The notes under the pieces: model-generated
Told to the model about the DNA's origin: nothing
Seen by the model: only the letters and a program-made list of their open reading frames with translations
The model's database searches: none
Shown: positions 1 through 8,910 of the stretch, in pieces
Layout of the letters: every line of letters starts with the position of its first letter
Position numbering within the stretch: the first letter of the stretch is position 1
Made by a program: the position numbers and the translations under genes
NCBI RefSeq assembly: GCF_004025585.1
Contig: NZ_QTZO01000005.1
Location: forward strand, 248,001-312,000
DNA: 64,000 nucleotides
From: Pseudodesulfovibrio sp. S3
Lineage (GTDB): Bacteria > Desulfobacterota > Desulfovibrionia > Desulfovibrionales > Desulfovibrionaceae
Reading direction: 5' to 3'

Positions 1-834
1 TTTGGAGTATTGCAATCCCAGACACTGCACGTAGCGCGGCTCCCAGAGGATGTTGCCGTCTTTGGCAACGCCCCACTTGCCTGCCAGGCGGACAGGAGCG
101 GCCACGGAATCATCCGCTGGATTGAATACCGGTTCCCACACTTGGTTGTAAACGGAAGACCAGGGCTTGCCGTCCACAGCGATGGTGTTGTCGTAAGGGG
201 TGACGCGTACCTGAGCGGCCACTTTGTCACCCGTTTTGTTGAAGGTCGGGGTCCAGACATTGACAAACAGCTTTTCCCAAGGCTTGCCATCCACGACAAC
301 GGTGTAGACGCCGCGTTTGAAAGCTTCAATGTCAGCGGCAGCCATCCTGTGAATCTGAGCAACGCCGGCGGTGTGTGAGCCGTCGGCGGACAGTGCGGGG
401 TGAGTGACGTTTTCAAATAGGGTTTCCCAAGGTTCACCGTTGGCGGCTACTGCGTACTGTTCCATGGATTTGACCATGGAGGCAATGACGGAGCCGTCTT
501 CGCTGATCATGCTGTCCCATACGTAGTCAGTGGCCTCTCCCAGCATTTCGCCGTCGACGTTAATGGCCCACTCCATGTCCTGCTGACAGATAGCGGTCAA
601 TTTGCCGTCCGGCGTAAATTTAGGAGACCAGATCTTTTCGTACGTATTTTCCCAAACCGAGTCGTTGGTCCGAATGGAGAATTCGCCGTCGCCAACTTTG
701 ACGATTGCGGCCAGAGTCTCACCGTCCGGTGAAACATAAGGCTCTTCCTGCCATGCGTGGCCTTCGAGTGGGGAGAGGGATTTGACGACCGTTTTCTGGC
801 CGACTTCCCAATCCCAAGAGGAGATTTTTCCCAT
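1..834 (-). CDS. TmcD-like WD40-type propeller protein (3' end cut by window edge)
   Basis: The minus frame is open from an ATG at 834 to base 1 with no stop, so 278 residues are visible and the C-terminus lies outside. The start has a GGGGG-type ribosome site just upstream. The protein has no signal peptide and is built of repeats of about 45 residues of the form xPWExLFxxVWxPxFxxDGxxxAA, rich in Trp and resembling WD40 or TolB-type blades. This composition recalls TmcD, the tryptophan-rich cytoplasmic subunit of the Desulfovibrio Tmc transmembrane electron-transfer complex. The other tmc genes are not upstream on this strand, so membership of a tmc operon cannot be tested here. A generic beta-propeller protein is the alternative. 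Confidence 0.6.
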   Translation of the reverse strand, partial: MGKISSWDWEVGQKTVVKSLSPLEGHAWQEEPYVSPDGETLAAIVKVGDGEFSIRTNDSVWENTYEKIWSPKFTPDGKLTAICQQDMEWAINVDGEMLGEATDYVWDSMISEDGSVIASMVKSMEQYAVAANGEPWETLFENVTHPALSADGSHTAGVAQIHRMAAADIEAFKRGVYTVVVDGKPWEKLFVNVWTPTFNKTGDKVAAQVRVTPYDNTIAVDGKPWSSVYNQVWEPVFNPADDSVAAPVRLAGKWGVAKDGNILWEPRYVQCLGLQYSK

Positions 835-1552
835 AGCACCCCCTTGTGTTGTGACACCGCTCCACCGGGGAAGCGGCAAAAAGCGTCCCGCTTAATGAGC
901 GAGACAGGTCATTCAAAGTGGGGCCGTATTCGTCAGAAGGCGATATGCACGGGCCATCCCGACAAAGGTCATCGGTTGCAGGCTGTCGCAAGGCGGCGTG
1001 ACGTGCAGCCTTTACGGAGCGCAAACTCCAAGGGATGACCCGAAAACAGGTTTTTGAAACCTGCCAAGAACGATTTACCCATGATCTTTACTCATGACGA
1101 TTTCGACGCCCAAGGATTTGAGGCGGATTCAGACGGCGTCGGCCATCCAAATTCGTACGTGCATCCCTTCCCAAAGTGCACCCTCAACTCCGTCGCTGTT
1201 ACCAGCTAAAACCCAGACCAACTGCCGTGCGGCGGGGCAGGCGATTTGCATAAATCGTCATATGGCTCCGGCCACCTCGACCCCTCGGTCTGAGATAGCG
1301 TCCTGTATAAGCATATGGGAAGAAAGTAGTCCATTCTTTTCAGAGATAATTGAGTATTCCATACTGCTTTGGTATGCTTTTAAACCCTTCTCCGGCCCGT
1401 TGTCGGCGTTTTTGAGGCCGCAGGGAGCTTTCTTTGGAAATTGTCTTGAGGGTATGGGGGGATGGCAATGGTCGGGACGATCCTGAGGTCAACGCAATGG
1501 CAAAGGGCGGCTCCGCTTTCATGGAGCCGCCCTTTGATTTGTGCGGGAGGGG
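835..1552. other. Gene-poor intergenic stretch
   Basis: I see no convincing gene here. Open frames on both strands lack ribosome sites and recognisable protein features. The stretch should hold the promoter of the minus-strand gene at 1-834. Small inverted repeats are visible, for example CAGGTTT/AAACCTG at 1047-1063 and CATAC/GTATG near 1360-1376. I could not match the folded-looking part (about 850-1060) to a riboswitch class I know. Confidence 0.5.
1502..1535 (-). terminator. Hairpin terminator after the chemotaxis receptor
   Basis: A perfect 13-bp stem, AAAGGGCGGCTCC with GGAGCCGCCCTTT and an 8-nt loop, lies 18 nt beyond the stop codon of the receptor gene. The stem ends in short A and T runs on both sides, so it could act on either strand. 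Confidence 0.75.
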
Positions 1553-3595
1553 TTAGAATTTTTCGAAGGAATCATCCATGTCGTCATCCAACTCCATGTC
1601 AATTCCCTGGGTTTTCTGGGCTGTATGCGTCAACATATGCGGATGCTTTTTGACCACGGTCCGATTTGAAGGAGCAGGAGTTCCGGTGCTCTTCGCGCCG
1701 AGCTTGAAAAAGCCCATGGTGGTTTCCAGCTGTGCGGCCTGGGAAGAAAGCTCTTCGGCCGTGGAGGCGATTTCCTCCGAGGAACTGGCGTTGGACTGGA
1801 TCACGTTGTCAAGTTGTTGGAGCGCGTTGCTGATTTCGCTGGCGCCGACATTCTGCTCGTTGCTCGCGGCGGAAATCTCCTGAATCATTCCGGCTGTTTC
1901 TTCAATGTTCGGGACAATGGATTTGAGCATTTCACCGGCTCTTGTTGCCACTTCGACGCTGGAAGCGGACAGCTCCCCGATTTCGGCCGCTGCCGTTCCG
2001 CTTCGTTCCGCCAGTTTGCGAACTTCGGCCGCAACCACGGCAAAACCTTTGCCCTGCTCGCCTGCACGGGCGGCCTCAATGGCCGCGTTCAGGGCCAGCA
2101 GATTCGTCTGCCTGGCGATTTCCTCGATGATGGATATCTTTTCCGCAATTTGGGTCATGGCTTCCACGGTCTGGCGCACGGCCTCGCCGCCCTGTTTGCC
2201 TTCTTTCGCTGTCTTGCGGGCAATGCCCTCGGTCTTGCCGGAGCTTTCGGAGTTCTGGCTGATGCTGGACGACATCTGCTCCATGGAAGCGGAGACCTCT
2301 TCCACAGCCGAAGCCTGTTCCGTGGCTCCCTGGCTCAGGGCCTGCGAGGCACCGGCAAGCTCTTCGGAACTGGCCGCCACGTTTCCGGTAGCTGACTGCA
2401 CTTCGAAGACGATGGAGCGGAGCCGTTCGATCATGGAGTTGATGGCATCGGCCAACTGGCCTATTTCGTCATTGCGTTTCACGTCGAGTCGTACGGTGAA
2501 ATCGCCATTGGACAGGGACTTAGCCACCTGAGCGGTCAATCGCATGACATTGGCCACCTTTGTGGAGAATATAAGGGTGACTATCACGGCGGCGATGGTG
2601 AACAGGATGGATATCAGGACATAGGTCCAGATGGTGGTCGAGATGATTTCTTCCAGAGCGGTCAAGGCGGCCTCGACACGATTGACTTCCTTTTCCCCGA
2701 GCTGGTTAATGGCTTCGCGCATGGCGGAGAAGCTCCTGCCGCTCTGCGCGATTAATTCGATTTCCCTGATGTTGTCGTCAATGTTGCCTTTGCTCAGTTC
2801 TACCACCTTTTGGCTGTGACTCTGCCAGGCTGCAAGCTGCGTCATGAACTCTTCTTTGAACTCAGAGCCTTCCCACCCAATCAAGTCCGCGCCTGCGGAA
2901 ATCCGGTCCCGGGTTTGTCCCAGGTTTTCTTCATAGGATTCGGCTAAACCGGCTACGCGTTCCGCATCAAGTGTTTGGACGATCAGGATCTGAGCCACAT
3001 ATGCCTGGTAGGCGTCACGGTCGCCATTGAGAATCTTGTCGAGTGCCTCTTCAAGACGTCTCCGCTCCGCTTGGTCCAGGTTGGCAGTCTTGAGCTTCTT
3101 CCCTGCTAATTCACCAAGATTGTTGATGACTTCCCGCATGGAATCAAAGGATGCAAGGGCCTGCTTCTCGGCTTCATCGCGGGCCAGGTTCGCTTCCATG
3201 GTCTTGGCGGACAGGGTCAGAATCTCCTCCTGTCCCTTTTTCCACTTGTCGTATTCCGTCTTGAACGTAGCGAGTCCATTGGACATGTCCGGTGTAAAGT
3301 GTTCCGCAGGACCGAGTATGCGTTCCCAGGTCTGTTTGGCATTTTCTTCAATATCGGTCTTGGCCTTGCTCAGTTCTTCAGCCGACTTCGCCTCGACGGC
3401 TTCCAGTATGGCTACCTGGGCTTGGTATGCGTCCCGATCGGCGTCGATCATGGTCGCGCGATCCATGTGCAGGCCGTTCATGGCGTTCATGTCCCCATGA
3501 ATGATGTTGAAGCTGCTAAGCCCCACGATGAATATGATGAGGATGGCTGAGATCGGCACGCCGACCACGAGTAATAATTTCCATTTGATGCTCAT
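1553..3595 (-). CDS. Methyl-accepting chemotaxis protein with duplicated sensor repeat
   Basis: A 680-residue transmembrane chemoreceptor that should relay periplasmic signals to CheA/CheW. There is a membrane segment at about 7-29, a periplasmic region at 30-320, a second membrane segment at about 322-345, HAMP at 346-398, and a long cytoplasmic coiled coil. Its conserved tip reads [20 protein letters not shown]. The periplasmic part contains two copies of DRDAYQA (53-59 and 192-198) and of an [17 protein letters not shown] block (150-162 and 289-301), both 139 residues apart, so the sensor is a tandem duplication of a helical unit. The C-terminus ends in an acidic tail ([11 protein letters not shown]) and lacks the pentapeptide that tethers CheR. 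No chemotaxis genes adjoin it. The ligand is unknown. Confidence 0.95.
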   Translation of the reverse strand: MSIKWKLLLVVGVPISAILIIFIVGLSSFNIIHGDMNAMNGLHMDRATMIDADRDAYQAQVAILEAVEAKSAEELSKAKTDIEENAKQTWERILGPAEHFTPDMSNGLATFKTEYDKWKKGQEEILTLSAKTMEANLARDEAEKQALASFDSMREVINNLGELAGKKLKTANLDQAERRRLEEALDKILNGDRDAYQAYVAQILIVQTLDAERVAGLAESYEENLGQTRDRISAGADLIGWEGSEFKEEFMTQLAAWQSHSQKVVELSKGNIDDNIREIELIAQSGRSFSAMREAINQLGEKEVNRVEAALTALEEIISTTIWTYVLISILFTIAAVIVTLIFSTKVANVMRLTAQVAKSLSNGDFTVRLDVKRNDEIGQLADAINSMIERLRSIVFEVQSATGNVAASSEELAGASQALSQGATEQASAVEEVSASMEQMSSSISQNSESSGKTEGIARKTAKEGKQGGEAVRQTVEAMTQIAEKISIIEEIARQTNLLALNAAIEAARAGEQGKGFAVVAAEVRKLAERSGTAAAEIGELSASSVEVATRAGEMLKSIVPNIEETAGMIQEISAASNEQNVGASEISNALQQLDNVIQSNASSSEEIASTAEELSSQAAQLETTMGFFKLGAKSTGTPAPSNRTVVKKHPHMLTHTAQKTQGIDMELDDDMDDSFEKF

Positions 3596-3832
3596 ATGCT
3601 TCTCCCTAGAATTTAATTTTCTTCAATCTATGACCAGTTGGGAGTTAACGCCACTAGAAATGTTGTTTTTTGCGATGAGATAGTTTCTTCTGCGAAATCA
3701 TCAAGCCCCTGTGATCCAGGACGGCCTCAAGTTGATTGAGGTGTTGCCCCTGATATGAGGTTTACAAAAAAAATGGAATCAGCCTATTAATGAGACTGTC
3801 GAAACAAACCCTTTAATCCCCAGAGGAACGAC

Positions 3833-4138
3833 ATGAAGAAGCTCTTTATAGTATTGACCGCGATTTGCTGTTTTGGTGTGACTGCCGCCTTTGCTGTTGA
3901 CGGCGGTGAACTCTATCAGAAACGGTGCGCCAAGTGCCATCGGGACGGAAGCGAGTCTTCCGCCGCCGGAGGGGATGTGGTCCTCAAGGGCCAGTCTGCG
4001 GGTGAAATCGAGATGAAGCTCACCGGATATGTTGACGGCACTTATGGCGGAAAAAAGAAGAAGACCATGGAACGCGTGGCTTCGGGGCTGTCCGCCGAGG
4101 AAACCAAGGCTTTGGCAACCTATATCGGTTCACTCTAA
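3833..4138 (+). CDS. Periplasmic monoheme cytochrome c553
   Basis: A 101-residue protein with a clear signal peptide (cleavage near AFA-VDGG, residue 22) and a mature part of about 79 residues. One heme c motif, CAKCH, lies near the mature N-terminus. The pattern VLKGQSAGEIEMKLTGY followed by a GTYGGKKKK segment matches Desulfovibrio cytochrome c553. A good ribosome site (AGAGGA) precedes the ATG. It lies 6 nt before the SCO gene and heads the oxidase operon, so it is the likely electron donor to the diheme subunit II. In Desulfovibrio, c553 has also been proposed as a formate dehydrogenase partner; the position here favours the oxidase role. Confidence 0.93.
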   Translation: MKKLFIVLTAICCFGVTAAFAVDGGELYQKRCAKCHRDGSESSAAGGDVVLKGQSAGEIEMKLTGYVDGTYGGKKKKTMERVASGLSAEETKALATYIGSL

Positions 4139-4144
4139 CGGCCC

Positions 4145-5041
4145 ATGCGCAGTCTGATCGCAACAGTCATCATCACCGCCTTGTTGGCCTTCCCTTGTCG
4201 GGCGGCCAACGAGGCGGGGCCGATGGATATGGGCGAGGCGAGCTCTCATGAGCAGCATGATGCCATGGATCAGGAATCCATGGACCAAATGCCCATGTAC
4301 GACAGTGGGCACGACCATGCTCGGATAATGGAGGAAGCGGAAGAGGCGGACCTCCCCGTGGGCATCGAGGAAAGGCTGGGCAACATGCTCCCGGATGCGG
4401 AGTTCACGGATTCCGAGGGCAATCGCGTCAATCTTCGGGAACTGACGGACGTCCCGACCATTTTGCTGCCCATCTATTACCGTTGCCCCGACGTGTGCAA
4501 TCTGCTCCAGGGGTCCATGGCCTCGATCCTGCCGGACGTGAAGCTCACGCCCGGCACCGAGATCCGGGTCGTCTCCATGAGCTTTGACGCCCGTGAAACC
4601 CCCAGGGATTCGGCCCGGGCCAAGCGCAACTACACGGCCATTACCGGCGACGGTTTCCCGGCCGAGTACTGGACCTTCCTGACCGGCGACCAGCACGCCA
4701 TCGACGCGGTTCTGGGCGCCATCGGCTACACGGTCCAGAAGCAGGGCGGGTTGTGGGCGCACCCGGTGGCAGCCATCGCCATTGCTCCCGGCGGCAAGGT
4801 GGTGCGCTACCTCTACGGCACCACATTCCTGCCGTTCGACATCACCATGGCAGGCACCGAAGCGGCCACGGGCAAGACCGGGCTGTCCGTGAAGCGGCTG
4901 CTTTCCTATTGTTATAATTATGATCCCGACGGGCGCCGGTACGTCTTTGACATCCTGCGCGTGTCCGGGTTTTCCATCCTCGGTTTCGTGGGCATTTTCC
5001 TGACCTGGCTGCTGTTGGGCGGAAAAAAGAAGAGGCGTTGA
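4145..5041 (+). CDS. SCO1/SenC-family copper chaperone for cytochrome oxidase
   Basis: A 298-residue exported protein of the thioredoxin-fold SCO family, which delivers copper to the CuA site of subunit II. The copper motif CPDVC is at 114-118 and the conserved histidine is in LWAHPV (about 206). There is an N-terminal signal peptide and a C-terminal membrane helix (about 276-293) followed by KKKRR. Between the signal and the fold lies a Met/His/Asp-rich linker (about 27-60) that looks able to bind metal and is unusual for the family. The stop codon overlaps the ATG of subunit I by one base, so the two are translationally linked. Confidence 0.93.
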   Translation: MRSLIATVIITALLAFPCRAANEAGPMDMGEASSHEQHDAMDQESMDQMPMYDSGHDHARIMEEAEEADLPVGIEERLGNMLPDAEFTDSEGNRVNLRELTDVPTILLPIYYRCPDVCNLLQGSMASILPDVKLTPGTEIRVVSMSFDARETPRDSARAKRNYTAITGDGFPAEYWTFLTGDQHAIDAVLGAIGYTVQKQGGLWAHPVAAIAIAPGGKVVRYLYGTTFLPFDITMAGTEAATGKTGLSVKRLLSYCYNYDPDGRRYVFDILRVSGFSILGFVGIFLTWLLLGGKKKRR

Positions 5042-6648
5042 TGACCGTTGATGCTGGCTTCATGACGCCCGGCGACAAGTCCTGGGTCCGGGAATGGCTG
5101 TTCACCATCGACCACAAGCGCATCGGCATGCTCTACCTGTGGTGCATCATGGCCTTTTTCGCGGTGGGCGTATTTCTCGGCCTGCTCATGCGGCTGGAGC
5201 TGTTCTGGCCGGGCAAGGACCTCATCGGACCGCAGGAGTACAACGCGGTGTTCACCCTGCACGGGGTGATCATGGTTTTCCTGGTGGTCATCCCGAGCAT
5301 TCCGGCGGCGTTCGGCAACATCTTCCTGCCCCTGCAGCTGGGGGCCGAGGATGTGGCCTTTCCCCGGCTGAACACGTTCTCGTTCTGGCTGTACGTCATC
5401 GGCGGCGGCACGGCGCTCGTCTCGCTGTTCACCGGCGGAGGCGCACCCGATACGGGTTGGACCTTCTACGTGCCGTTTTCGTCCGTGACCACCACCAACG
5501 TTTCCATGGCCGTGGCCGGGGTATTCATCCTCGGTTTCTCGTCCATCCTGACGGGGTTGAATTTCATCGTCACCATCCACCGGCTGCGCGCGCCGGGGCT
5601 GTCCTGGGCGCGGTTGCCCCTGTTTGCATGGTCTCTCTACGCCACGGCCTGGATTCAGGTGCTGGCCACGCCCATCCTGTCCATCACCGTGGTCCTGATC
5701 ATCATCGAGCGGCTGCTCGGCATGGGCATCTTCGACCCGGCCCGGGGCGGCGATCCCATCCTCTACCAGCACCTGTTCTGGATATACTCCCACCCGGCGG
5801 TCTACATCATGATCCTCCCGGCCATGGGCGTGATTTCGGACATCATCCCGGTCTTCTGCCGCAAGTCCATCTTCGGATACAAGACCATTGTCGGTTCGTC
5901 CCTGGCCATCGCCTTTGCCGGGTCGCTGGTCTGGGCGCATCACATGTTCGTGTCCGGCATGTCCGACACGGCGGTCATGGTTTTTTCCTTTCTGACCTTC
6001 GTGGTGGCCGTGCCTTCCGCCGTCAAGGTCTTCAACTGGCTGTCCACCATGTACAAGGGGTCCATCCGGCCGGAGCCGCCGCTCATCTTCGCGCTCGGGT
6101 TCATCTTCCTGTTCGCCATGGGCGGCATCACCGGGCTGGTGCTCGGCAGTGCGGGCACGGACATGCACGTCCACGACACCTATTTCGTGGTCGGCCATTT
6201 CCACTATGTCATCTTCGGCGGCACCGGGTTCGGCATGTTCGCGGCCATTCACTACTGGTTCCCCAAGATGTACGGGCGCATGTACGATCGCAGGCAGGCG
6301 ATCATCAGCGCCTTGCTGCTGGTGGTCGGCCTGAACGGGCTGTACTTTCCCATGTACCTGCTCGGTCTGGCCGGGATGCCGCGCCGCTACTACGACTATC
6401 TGCCCCAGTACACCCAGCTGCATCAGTTCTCCACCTATGGCTCGTGGATCACCCTGATCGGGTTGGGGCTGATGTGCTACAACCTGATCCGGTCGCGCTA
6501 CCGCGGCGAACCTGCCGGACGCAATCCGTGGGCGGCGGCCACCCTGGAGTGGACCCTGCCGTCGCCTCCGCCCACCCATAATTTCGATCAAGAACCCGTT
6601 GTCACGCATGGTCCCTACGAATTCGGCGAGGTGCAGGACGATGCATGA
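5041..6648 (+). CDS. ctaD: Cytochrome c oxidase subunit I (A2-type heme-copper oxidase)
   Basis: A 535-residue multi-helix subunit carrying the low-spin heme and the heme-CuB oxygen-reducing centre. The active-site helix reads WIYSHPAVY: the cross-linked His-Tyr pair is present, and the D-channel glutamate of A1 enzymes is replaced by the YS pair typical of A2 (caa3-like) oxidases. VWAHHMF gives the two other CuB histidines and GHFHYV the heme histidines. I chose ATG 5041, preceded by AAGAGG, over a TTG one codon earlier. It overlaps the SCO stop by one base and the subunit III gene by 8 nt. Such oxidases are rare equipment in anaerobes and are linked in Desulfovibrio to oxygen tolerance. Confidence 0.96.
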   Translation: MTVDAGFMTPGDKSWVREWLFTIDHKRIGMLYLWCIMAFFAVGVFLGLLMRLELFWPGKDLIGPQEYNAVFTLHGVIMVFLVVIPSIPAAFGNIFLPLQLGAEDVAFPRLNTFSFWLYVIGGGTALVSLFTGGGAPDTGWTFYVPFSSVTTTNVSMAVAGVFILGFSSILTGLNFIVTIHRLRAPGLSWARLPLFAWSLYATAWIQVLATPILSITVVLIIIERLLGMGIFDPARGGDPILYQHLFWIYSHPAVYIMILPAMGVISDIIPVFCRKSIFGYKTIVGSSLAIAFAGSLVWAHHMFVSGMSDTAVMVFSFLTFVVAVPSAVKVFNWLSTMYKGSIRPEPPLIFALGFIFLFAMGGITGLVLGSAGTDMHVHDTYFVVGHFHYVIFGGTGFGMFAAIHYWFPKMYGRMYDRRQAIISALLLVVGLNGLYFPMYLLGLAGMPRRYYDYLPQYTQLHQFSTYGSWITLIGLGLMCYNLIRSRYRGEPAGRNPWAAATLEWTLPSPPPTHNFDQEPVVTHGPYEFGEVQDDA

Positions 6649-7237
6649 GCACAGGGACTATCAGGGTGCAAAGATGGGCATGTGGCTGTTTCTGTTCACG
6701 GAGATACTGCTTTTCGGCGGATTGTTCGTGCTTTATGCCGTGACCCTGGGGCGCTTCCCGATCGAGTTTCACGAGGCGAGCAAGTTGCTGGACGTGACCA
6801 TGGGCACCACCAATACCGTGGTTCTGATAACATCCAGCCTGTTCGCGGCCCTGGCCGTGACCGCCCTGCAAAAGGGCAACCGCAGGTTGGCGGAAGTATT
6901 CATCGGTCTGACCGTGGCCCTGGCCTGCTGCTTTCTGGTCATCAAGTACTTTGAGTGGTCCCACAAGTTCCATATGGGCATTTATCCCGGTTCCGCGGAC
7001 ATAGCGGACTGGGCACCCGGCAAGCAGGCGTTCTTTGCCCTGTATTACACCATGACCGGCCTGCACGGGGTGCACGTGCTCATCGGCATGGCCCTGTTCG
7101 GATGGGTGTGGTGGCTGATACGGGCAGGGAAGTGTACGTCCGATCATTACGTGGCCCTGGAAAACGGAGGACTCTACTGGCATCTGGTGGATCTGGTCTG
7201 GATTTTTCTTTTTCCGCTCTATTACCTCATCACCTAG
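6641..7237 (+). CDS. ctaE: Cytochrome c oxidase subunit III
   Basis: A 198-residue integral membrane subunit with about five helices. The GMWLFLFTEILLFGGLF start and the C-terminal WHLVDLVWIFLFPLYYL motif are characteristic of the family. The frame is open further upstream, but ATG 6641 (MHEHRDYQGAKMGMW) fits family length and has GAGGTG in front, overlapping the subunit I gene by 8 nt. It carries no redox cofactor and is thought to stabilise subunit I. Confidence 0.94.
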   Translation: MHEHRDYQGAKMGMWLFLFTEILLFGGLFVLYAVTLGRFPIEFHEASKLLDVTMGTTNTVVLITSSLFAALAVTALQKGNRRLAEVFIGLTVALACCFLVIKYFEWSHKFHMGIYPGSADIADWAPGKQAFFALYYTMTGLHGVHVLIGMALFGWVWWLIRAGKCTSDHYVALENGGLYWHLVDLVWIFLFPLYYLIT

Positions 7238-7249
7238 GAGGGTGCGGGC

Positions 7250-7537
7250 ATGAGTGAGCAGACACGACATCACGGACCCGGTTACGGACTGTTCGTCGCC
7301 GTATGGGCCGCGCTCATGGTGTTCACGGGGATCACGGTCTGGGCGTCCACCGTGGACCTCGGGTTCCTGAACGTGGTGGTGGCCATGGCGATTGCCTCGA
7401 CCAAGGCGGCCCTGGTGGTCTTCTTCTTCATGCACCTGAAATATGAGAGCTGGACGCTCAAGAGCATGGTCCTGTTGGCCTTTGTCATCCTGGCCATTTT
7501 CATCGGTTTCACCTTTTTCGATACGGCGAACAGGTAG
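7250..7537 (+). CDS. Cytochrome c oxidase subunit IV family protein
   Basis: A 95-residue protein with three predicted membrane helices and the motif ASTKAALVVFFFMHLKYE, which marks the small bacterial subunit IV (CyoD/CtaF-like) of heme-copper oxidases. A strong GGAGGGTG ribosome site lies 12 nt after the subunit III stop. A large palindrome begins at the base after its stop codon. Confidence 0.9.
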   Translation: MSEQTRHHGPGYGLFVAVWAALMVFTGITVWASTVDLGFLNVVVAMAIASTKAALVVFFFMHLKYESWTLKSMVLLAFVILAIFIGFTFFDTANR

Positions 7538-7660
7538 CCGGTCGTTGAAAACTCCACGAGGACTGCGTTGCTGCGAAAAAGACAAACCCTCACGTATTCC
7601 GGATACGCTTCGGTCTTGCCTTTTTCTTGCGCCTTGTCCTCGCGGCTTTTGAACGACCGG
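7538..7660. repeat. 123-bp imperfect palindrome between oxidase subunits IV and II
   Basis: The element starts with CCGGTCGTTGAAAAC and ends with GCTTTTGAACGACCGG. Internal blocks CGAGGAC/GTCCTCG and GCGAAAAAG/CTTTTTCTTGC also pair, and the centre ACGTAT-TCCG-GATACG folds near 7600. The whole sequence is close to symmetrical. It sits inside the operon, starting one base after a stop codon and ending 29 nt before the next ATG. From memory, similar intergenic palindromes recur in deltaproteobacterial genomes, which would suggest a REP- or MITE-like element. No second copy is in this window. Confidence 0.7.
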
Positions 7661-7689
7661 AAGAAGTAAAGGAAGCAGGATAGGAAACG

Positions 7690-8910
7690 ATGTATCCGCA
7701 GATTTTCTCCGCAGCCAGGGAAGTGGACCAGGCCTTCCTCATCATTCTCGGATTCTCCGTGTTCATTCTGGTGGCCGTGACCGTGGTCATGCTCTATTTC
7801 CTGTGGCGATACCATTACACGCGCAATCCCGAGGCCACGGAAATCAAGGGTTCCGTGCTGCTCGAAGTGATCTGGACCGTGCTGCCCGCCATCATCGTCA
7901 TGGGGTTGTTCTGGACCGGCTGGACCTCGTTCAAGGCCATGCGGACCATCCCGGAGGGGGCCATGGTCGTGGCCGTGGAAGGGCGCATGTGGTCCTGGCG
8001 GTTCACCTACGAAAACGGCAAATCCTCCAATGAGCTGGTGGTGCCGGTGAACACGCCGGTCAAGCTGAGCCTGTCGGCCAGGGACGTTATCCACTCCTTT
8101 TACATCCCGGCCATGCGCGTGAAGTGGGACATGGTGCCGGGCATGGAAACGAGCGTGTGGATTCAGTCCGATACGCTGGGCGACTACGATATCTTCTGTG
8201 CCGAATACTGCGGCCTGAAACACGCGAACATGCTTTCCATCCTGCGGGTGCTGGAACAGGACGAGTTCGACGCCTGGCTGGCCGACGCCGGACAGCCCGA
8301 AGAAGGGGATGTGGGGCTGTCCCTGCTCAAGGAGTTCGGCTGTTTCGACTGCCACTCCATGGACCTGTCCGAGGACGCGGCCCCGAGTCTGCTCAATATG
8401 GCCAACCGGGATCGGACTGTGGTCCTTGCCGACGGCTCCGAGAAGACGCTCAAGGCGGACGCGGACTACTTCAGGCGATCCGTGCTGGAGCCGGGGGCCG
8501 AGCTGGTCAAGGGGTGGGATGACGAGATGCCGTCCTTTGACGGAGATATTTCCGATGTCCAGATCGACGCCATGGCCGCCTATCTGCTTCAGGGCAACAA
8601 GGTCCATCCGGGGCAGGTCCTGGCTGAAGAGCAGGGGTGTCTCGGTTGCCACACCGCCACGGGCGAGGATGATGTCGGACCGACCTTCCTGGGACTGTTC
8701 GGCTCCGAGCGCAAGGGAAAGGATGCTGACGGCAAGCCCTACACGGCCATTGCGGACAAGGCCTATGTCAGGCGGGCCATTGTCGGCCCTTCGGCCAATA
8801 TCCCCGAGGGATTCGAGGACGAGATGCCCATTTACGACGACCTTGATGAGGAAACGTTGCAGGGGTTGATCGGCTATATTGAGTCTTTGGGCGCGGAAGG
8901 TGCACAATGA
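7690..8910 (+). CDS. ctaC: Cytochrome c oxidase subunit II with two fused cytochrome c domains
   Basis: A 406-residue subunit that takes electrons from soluble cytochrome c. Two N-terminal helices (about 15-40 and 55-80) are followed by a periplasmic cupredoxin domain with a complete CuA site: H135, C170, E172, C174, H178 and M181 (CAEYCGLKHANM). Two heme c motifs follow, CFDCH (218-222) and CLGCH (317-321), each with a downstream DEMP methionine that could be the axial ligand. Two hemes c on subunit II match the cc-type oxidase described for Desulfovibrio rather than single-heme caa3 enzymes. The gene is separated from the upstream subunits by the palindrome at 7538-7660 and overlaps ctaB by ATGA. 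Confidence 0.95.
   Translation: MYPQIFSAAREVDQAFLIILGFSVFILVAVTVVMLYFLWRYHYTRNPEATEIKGSVLLEVIWTVLPAIIVMGLFWTGWTSFKAMRTIPEGAMVVAVEGRMWSWRFTYENGKSSNELVVPVNTPVKLSLSARDVIHSFYIPAMRVKWDMVPGMETSVWIQSDTLGDYDIFCAEYCGLKHANMLSILRVLEQDEFDAWLADAGQPEEGDVGLSLLKEFGCFDCHSMDLSEDAAPSLLNMANRDRTVVLADGSEKTLKADADYFRRSVLEPGAELVKGWDDEMPSFDGDISDVQIDAMAAYLLQGNKVHPGQVLAEEQGCLGCHTATGEDDVGPTFLGLFGSERKGKDADGKPYTAIADKAYVRRAIVGPSANIPEGFEDEMPIYDDLDEETLQGLIGYIESLGAEGAQ

Noticed and set aside
850-1060. Possible structured RNA or riboswitch before the TmcD-like gene
   Set aside because: Some pairing is visible, but no conserved core of the Moco, cobalamin, SAM, c-di-GMP or THF classes could be matched.
1081-1209. A 42-codon ORF with an acidic, EF-hand-like look (DDFDAQGFEADSDG)
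   Set aside because: There is no ribosome site, the loop is incomplete, and there is no support beyond length.
3725-3741. CCTCAA-N5-TTGAGG inverted repeat upstream of cytochrome c553
   Set aside because: The arms are short and no second copy or known operator matches, so chance is likely.
4918-6609. 563-codon minus-strand open frame
   Set aside because: It is a His/Gln/Gly-rich shadow of the oxidase subunit I gene, produced by GC-rich codon bias.
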